NCBI GenBank assembly: GCA_033063855.1
Contig: CP093831.1
Coordinates: forward strand, 496,001-560,000
Length of the DNA: 64,000 bases
Source: Smittia aterrima
Lineage: Eukaryota > Arthropoda > Insecta > Diptera > Chironomidae
Reading direction: 5' to 3'
Within the stretch, counting starts at the first letter, position 1, and each line of letters begins with the position of its first letter. The position numbers and the translations under genes were made by a program. Shown here one piece after another: positions 58,311 to 64,000 of the stretch. Under the pieces are notes generated by a model that did no database searches, was not told the origin of the DNA, and saw nothing but the letters and a program-made list of their open reading frames with translations.

Positions 58311-59195
58311 GTTTCAACCCAGAAAAACATCGTTAACATCTAAACAAAAGATAACGCAACAGGAATCTGGATCAAGAAAACTTTCTACCATTCGCGTTCA
58401 TCGGAGATATTTGTACTCCTCTTCTCTTTGATTTTTTCACTCGCGCGCATCAGAACAAAGAACATTTTGATGTTTAATATACAAGAAACAACTAAATTTT
58501 AGTGAAAAAATCTTTTTGTAATCATTCATTAAACGTTTTTAAAAGCAACGACGTTGCGTTCGGTGACATCAGCTCATTGCTTAGTTTTGATTATTTGTTA
58601 TATTCCTGGTAAAACCTACCATGCAGACAACGTAAAACTTTACTGAACGCAAAGTATTTTCATTAGAAATCAATAAAACCAGGAGATTGTAACAAAAATA
58701 AAAACATAATTAAACTGAATAAAAGAAATGGAGAATTTCGATTTTTTTTTCATGAAACTATCTATTTTATTTATGTTGATGTAAAGTCATTTTCAGAGAA
58801 TTTCATATCAAATTTTCGTCACAAAGTTTATTTGTATTGACTGATTCATTATAATTTAGAATCGTTTAAAGGCTTAGGACGATTCTTTGAGGTTCGGCTC
58901 TCTACTTTTAGATAAGTTAAAGGCTTAATAATTTTTGTTCTGTTTTATCGACTAGGTGAAACGGAAATTTTCGGATATTTTCGTCGTTTCGGGGATGAAC
59001 GATAAGGATTTAAACTACCTGAGAATGTTTCGTTTGTGGATGAATAATAAAACATTTTAGTGTATTTTCCCAGAAACTGTTTTCTGTCGCCTCATTATCG
59101 CATTCACATTTTGAAAAAGTTTCAAGCAACATCACACGTAAGAAAAAATATTTAAAAAAGAAATAATTTCTATATTTATTTATTTTGTTTTAAGG
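58311..59195. other. 3' UTR of krasavietz and promoter of the F-box gene
   Basis: About 0.9 kb noncoding. AATAAA-type signals occur at 58671-58676 and nearby. A donor ATCACAC/GTAAGA at 59138 and an acceptor TTTTAAG at 59194 frame a 57-nt intron directly before the F-box ATG, so its 5' UTR is probably spliced. Confidence 0.45.
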
Positions 59196-60803
59196 ATGGC
59201 AGATAACGACTGGCTTTGTCTACCAGAGCACAACTGGATTAACATTTTAATCAACCTTGACTTCAAAAGCTGTTTGAATGCAACAGAAACTTGCCGAAAA
59301 CTCTCTGACATATTCGCTGACTCACGAAAACTGAGTGAAAGAGTGAGAATCATCTTGAATTCATCAAGCGACCTAAGTTACCAACTGGCAATCTTGCAGA
59401 AATCGAAAAGACGATACCAAAAATTAAGAATTATTCGCGGTGACACAAACATTCCAATGGAGTCGATCTATTCAACCAAAATAAGTGAAATATTCAGTGA
59501 AAACCTTTCTGAGTTAGAGTTAAATCAGAGCACAAACATTTGTGACTTATCAAAAATGCTAGAAAGTTTTAATCAGTTGAAATATTGTTCGTTCAAGGGC
59601 ATTTCTATACAAGAAGCCAAACATTTTGAAGGTTTAAGCGATTGTGATAAGAGAAAACTTTTGACTGAGACTTCAAATCAACACAAAAACCTGGAAACAC
59701 TTCATCTCGATAATGGACTTGCAATCTTTTTGTACATTTTTCAAAACGCGTCGAATTTACGAAATTTTTCCGCCAGAAATTTCATTGCTGACTCAGAAGA
59801 GCTCGAACCATTTCTAATGAGACAAAGCAATCTTAAAAATCTCCAGCTTACACTTTGCAACAGCATTTTCAAGACTAATATGCTTGATTCACCGTCATTT
59901 CAACTCGAGAGTCTCGAATTAATGAGAGTGGGCTGGAACAACAGAGAAAATCTAAAAAACTTTATGCTTGGTCAAAGAAGTTTAAAGTCGGTTTCGCTCA
60001 GATTCAATGATTATTGTGAAGATGATTGGTTGAATCTAATTTTCAAGGAGCTGCTTCCTCACAACAGAGAGCTTCGTCGTTTATTCATCTCGACACGAGA
60101 GATTAGACAAATGGATGCATATTTGACTGAAAAGACTTTGGTCTCTGATGAATTATTTATTTCAGAAGTTGAAGCTTGTCGTGGAATCTACTCTCCTAAC
60201 GTAACTGAACTAAAATATCAGAAAGGAGATATGGAAACAACGAATGGATTTATGAAAACTTTCGCCAAGATCTTTCCGAACTTGAAAACGCTAATTCTCG
60301 ATTATCCATTAAACGAAGTGGAACTCAGTATAATCTCAGCCTGGCCGCATCTTGAATCGCTTTCATTGTATGCTCCCTCAGCTAAATTAAAAGAATTGTT
60401 ATTGACATCCAATTCGTTAACCACGCTCGACTATCATCCTCCTTCAATAAGCAACTTGTTCTCCGAAGATCTTGGAAGCTTTTTAAGTCGTAATCCTAAA
60501 ATACGTCATTTAACTCTCGATGCATCCATCATTGGATCCTACGGTTTCCCAAAGAACATTGGAAGAGTAATTGTCGACAATTTACCAAACATCGAGACTT
60601 TCACTGAACGAAATATTGGAATCTATCCTGAAGACATCATAACAATTTGTTCAGAAGTTAAAAATCTTCGTACATTAACGTTAGAATATAAAAATCAGTA
60701 TCGGAAAGAAATTCAAGATATTTGTGAGATTTTAAGCAGCAAAATTGAATTAAAATTTGAAAACTGCGAACATTACAAGAACTATCTCAGTCATGAGCAT
60801 TAG
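59196..60803 (+). CDS. F-box and leucine-rich-repeat protein
   Basis: A single coding exon of 535 aa. Residues about 5-44 form an F-box (LPEHNWINILINLDFKSCLNATETCRKLSDIFADS). The rest is a series of irregular leucine-rich repeats (LSELELNQSTNICDLSKML, LKNLQLTLCNSIF, LESLELMRVGW, LKTLILDYPLNEVELSIIS, IRHLTLDASII, LRTLTLEYKN). Such proteins are substrate receptors of SCF (Skp1-Cullin1) ubiquitin ligases. No orthologue was recognised; F-box/LRR genes multiply quickly in dipterans. Its TAG stop overlaps the start of a further ORF. Confidence 0.85.
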   Translation: MADNDWLCLPEHNWINILINLDFKSCLNATETCRKLSDIFADSRKLSERVRIILNSSSDLSYQLAILQKSKRRYQKLRIIRGDTNIPMESIYSTKISEIFSENLSELELNQSTNICDLSKMLESFNQLKYCSFKGISIQEAKHFEGLSDCDKRKLLTETSNQHKNLETLHLDNGLAIFLYIFQNASNLRNFSARNFIADSEELEPFLMRQSNLKNLQLTLCNSIFKTNMLDSPSFQLESLELMRVGWNNRENLKNFMLGQRSLKSVSLRFNDYCEDDWLNLIFKELLPHNRELRRLFISTREIRQMDAYLTEKTLVSDELFISEVEACRGIYSPNVTELKYQKGDMETTNGFMKTFAKIFPNLKTLILDYPLNEVELSIISAWPHLESLSLYAPSAKLKELLLTSNSLTTLDYHPPSISNLFSEDLGSFLSRNPKIRHLTLDASIIGSYGFPKNIGRVIVDNLPNIETFTERNIGIYPEDIITICSEVKNLRTLTLEYKNQYRKEIQDICEILSSKIELKFENCEHYKNYLSHEH

Positions 60804-61014
60804 TCAGGATTTGAGCGAAAGCCATTTAATTTCTTCACAAAAAGTCAATGGCCACTTGAAGACAAAAGATCCAATCAGCTATTTAGCTTTTAAAACTGAA
60901 GAAATATCTAAAATATTGACCCAATGTAGAATCGACAACACAAAGAAGAAGCCAATAAAAGAAAGAAAAAAATCTCCGTCGGATATTTTTTTTCATATTA
61001 GAGAACAATTGTAA
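60793..61014 (+). CDS. Small downstream ORF overlapping the F-box stop codon
   Basis: An ATG at 60793, 11 nt before the end of the F-box frame and in another frame, opens 73 codons ending with TAA-independent stop at 61014. The peptide (MSISQDLSESHLISSQKVNG onwards) is basic, with a Lys-rich stretch (TKKKPIKERKKSPSD) and ends FFHIREQL. It has no recognised domain and no sign of its own promoter. It may be a dicistronic second cistron, a separate short gene, or an alternative C terminus. Overlap and clean termination are seen; coding status is inference. Confidence 0.4.
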   Translation: MSISQDLSESHLISSQKVNGHLKTKDPISYLAFKTEEISKILTQCRIDNTKKKPIKERKKSPSDIFFHIREQL

Positions 61015-64000
61015 AAGTTTGTGATGATTTAACATTTCCAGAAGCGTTTTAAAATTTAGAAAATAATCCGTCGGTCTTCATTGACGTTTTATGTCTTCCG
61101 TTCGATGAAAAGGAAATCTTTTGTACTCATCGACGAATCGATTGATGATGAATCGTGAAAGGTAATCAAAAGTTCCGCCCAGTTTTCGGAAGAATCAATA
61201 GACCGGAAGGAGATCTCGTCAGCGTAAGAGTCGAAGCGATAACGACAAATATTTTCATCATCATCGTTTGTTCAGCTTTAAATAGAAGAAGCTTCGAGCT
61301 GCTGACATAATTTCAAGAGAAACACTAAAACTTTTGACCTGAATCGATCGCTTGTCGGTTTTCTCTCCTCAGATTGAAATGATTTGACACATTCTGTGCC
61401 TCATCGAACAAAGCACCGTGTTTGGCCCTCAAACATAAATAAGATTAATTTGGCAATTTCAGGATTAGCTTTGAATGGTTTTGTGTGTTTGTTATGCTGG
61501 CGACACAAGGACATGGAATTTTCAATCGAAGGCTAGAAGAAAGTTTGTCAGCTTCGAAACTCTTCGGCCATTGTTGCTGACACCTTAACTAAGTCGACAT
61601 GCATCCGTGGAGGATAAAAGAAGTGTTAAAGATACAAATAAACATGTTTTAGGTTCAATAAAAGTTTTGATTGAAAAAGTTTCTCCTCAAAATGAAGTTT
61701 TCGGGCGGATTAGAAACTTCTTTGTGGAATCCAATCATAGTTGAAATTAATTCGATTGAATAGGCTTTAAACCGAGAAGGTGAATGGGAAAATTTATATC
61801 TTTTCGACGCTAATTTGACTTGAGAGCTCCTTGATTGACAAATAATCTTGAAACGAATGACGACCAAGGCTTCAATCGAAGAAGTTTTTCTTTTTAATTT
61901 AGCGATATCCCGTCGTGAAAATCGAAATTGAATTTTCCTCCTTCAGACAACCCCGTTGAGTTCATCTCTCGGGCAATCGTTTAACGTCGTTCATCGGCTT
62001 TATTTTATTTTTCTCGAGAAAATACTTTGCGCAAACAAGACGGGACGAAATTGGATTGAGGAAACTTAGACTAACAAGTAATTTGTTTTTAAACTTCATT
62101 TACAAACTGCTGATGTTGTAAAGCATGGGGAGGATCGTTTCTTATGTCAACAACTGAGAGAGGATTAGGTCGATATCATAAGGAGGATGGAAGCTTCTCC
62201 GTAACATTTAAATGTCCCCAATCACTCCTCGACAATCGCAATTTCCAAGCGCTTTTAAGGTGTGAGCAGAACAATTGATTCAATGTCCGAAAGAAGTTGC
62301 TTGCATTCAAAAGAAATTAGTTCAACATGCATCCGAGGATTAACTTAAATTATCCCACACACTTTCAATAAGATTTCATTTCGAGAAGTTGATGTTTTCG
62401 GTCAAGCAAACACTTTCAATCAGGAGAAAGCGACCGGAAAAGATGAATAACGAAGAATGGAAATTCGACAATGGAAAGCAATTACCCATAAATAATTAGG
62501 CTCGATAATTCAAGCACACCGTCGTCCCTCTGAGATCCTCGAAGAAACTTAAATTTCCGATTCAATTATACTTGTCAACTTATCGTTTCTTGCTTTCTCG
62601 GGAGGTTTGATGGTCATGTACACAAACAGACTCATCCTTTGTGAGTTGTAAGTGAGTTATGTTCATTAACTGAATGACTTTTCACAAAAAAATAAATAAA
62701 ACCGAGTGAGACGAGAAGCAAATCCATAAATTTCATGAATGAAGGCAGTTCAAGCATATGGAAGCATCAGTTTTTATCATTTTTGTTTACGCTCAAGTGA
62801 CCACGAGATGTTAGCAAAAGCGAAAAGGATGCGCAAGCGACTTTTTTTTATTTATGCTTGCCTGGAGATATCATCGCAATTCACGTGCGGGTGAATCATA
62901 TTAATTCCAGTGTTGTGAAAGGAAATGCGAGTCCATTACATCCATTAGGGACGAGCGTGTTCGTGGGTCGCAATCAGAGGTCATCAATCAAGCGTCAGGC
63001 AGTGTAATTAAAACTCAAATCAGTTTTCGGAGAATTCTGAGAGTGAATCGGTAATGATTCGCCTGTCGAGGTCATGGGAATATCGAGCAAGCGGTGGAAT
63101 ACGAATAAAGCACCGCTATCGATGACAACGCTTTTCCGATCTAATTTGCTTAATGTTCATACGCAAATAAGTGAGTTTGGGTGGGAGAGATATCTCGTCC
63201 CTTTCGATTACTTCGATCACAAGAAAAAACATAAAAAATATGTTACGACTTCCATTCAACAACCAAAAGATTTATTGTTGCGCAAAAATGTTTTTATTTG
63301 CAGAAACGAACAATTTTCTCTTGACCTCGAACCCCTAACAATTCGCATTACTTGCGCATAAACGACGTCAAGTAGCACAATCTAATTGAATTAGAAAATA
63401 TGAGAGAAGACTTTTTCCAGAAGAGATATTTTAAAATCCTTTCGAGTTTAAAACCTCACATTGAATCTCAAACGAACGCAAAATGATTTATCGAGGTGTG
63501 GCCAATGAAAGCGAAATCATCCAACCCTCCTCTTAAAAGGAAAGTTTAAAATTCAACCCAAATTAATGACTTGTAAATTTTTCTGCGATGATATCGAAAC
63601 GATCTGACATCTGGAAAGAGTTGTTGTGAATGCAAACGACGACGATGATTGAGGAAATTACTTTAAAATTTAATGGCCTTGAAAATTTGAGTTTGATCCG
63701 ATTTTAAATTAATGACTTAATAATCATTTTCGGAAGAAGCTTCGAACCCTCTTCGCAAGCAAAGTTTTGTTGAAGAAGACATTTCACTTCACTCCGTCCA
63801 GTTCGATTCGCAATCTCGACAAGATAATTGTAATTGTATTCAGATTTATATCGTAAGGGGAAGAATGGGAAGCGAAAGAGCCGGAAAACGGATATGAACG
63901 CAATCCTACGACTTTATGGACAACAATATCATTTCGATTTAAATTGAATCAAACTAACGTTGATGGGGTCAGTAGATTCGACATGAAATGGACATGAGTC
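61015..64000. other. Gene-free 3' part of the window
   Basis: About 3 kb with no supportable gene, similar in texture to the loco intron (GA/TC runs, frequent TCGA and ATTA motifs). It may be an intron or upstream region of a gene beyond the window. One weak candidate exon starts at ATG 63074 and meets a GTGAGT donor at 63171; it encodes about 32 residues without known similarity. Confidence 0.4.

Overview
The window is an AT-rich stretch of a eukaryotic nuclear genome. Genes are split by many short GT-AG introns (often 50-100 nt), start codons sit in an AAAATG-like context, and AATAAA signals follow stop codons. The gene set is that of a holometabolous insect: Su(var)3-9 inside an eIF2-gamma intron, a loco-type RGS gene, ZAD and C2H2 zinc-finger genes, a rolling-stone-like protein and a DUF229 enzyme. 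The compactness suggests a nematoceran fly (midge or mosquito grade). That placement is inference, as no species marker was checked.

Layout. 1-9.3 kb: MRNIP-like gene (+), a WD-repeat dynein-2 intermediate-chain-like gene (-), eIF2-gamma with Su(var)3-9 nested in its second intron (+), ATP synthase OSCP (-) and SET/TAF-I (+). 9.4-13.8 kb: a DUF229 type II membrane protein (-), an apparently empty AT-rich gap and a rolling-stone-like membrane protein (-). 14-19.7 kb: a giant C2H2 protein (-) head to head with a ZAD-C2H2 protein (+). 19.9-28.9 kb is very dense: Dcp1 (-), ERdj3/DNAJB11 (+), FAM8A1 (+), CutC (-), mRpS18A (-), PUS1 (+) and MYG1 (-). A 206-bp element with perfect 27-bp terminal inverted repeats lies at 29.05-29.25 kb. 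29.6-47.8 kb is one loco (RGS12/14-type) gene. It has a PDZ-PTB first exon and up to three further first exons, all ending in phase 0, spread over a roughly 13-kb intron ahead of a shared RGS-RBD-RBD-GoLoco body. 48-58.3 kb: mRpL45 (-), an SLC46-like transporter with a GC-AG intron (+), CoA synthase (-), mRpL46 (+) and krasavietz/BZW (+). 59.2-61.0 kb: an F-box/LRR gene whose stop codon overlaps a second downstream ORF. 61-64 kb: no supported gene.

How the genes relate. Many neighbours are divergent pairs separated by 100-420 bp, so shared bidirectional promoters are likely. Nuclear-encoded mitochondrial functions recur (OSCP, mRpS18A, mRpL45, mRpL46, PUS1 with a plausible presequence, MYG1), as do translation and mRNA-decay genes (eIF2-gamma, Dcp1, krasavietz). 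The rest are independent housekeeping or developmental genes. I saw no tRNA or rRNA gene, no CRISPR array and no intact transposase. Exon joins were worked out by hand from splice consensus and reading phase; each multi-exon CDS listed with exons closes in frame.
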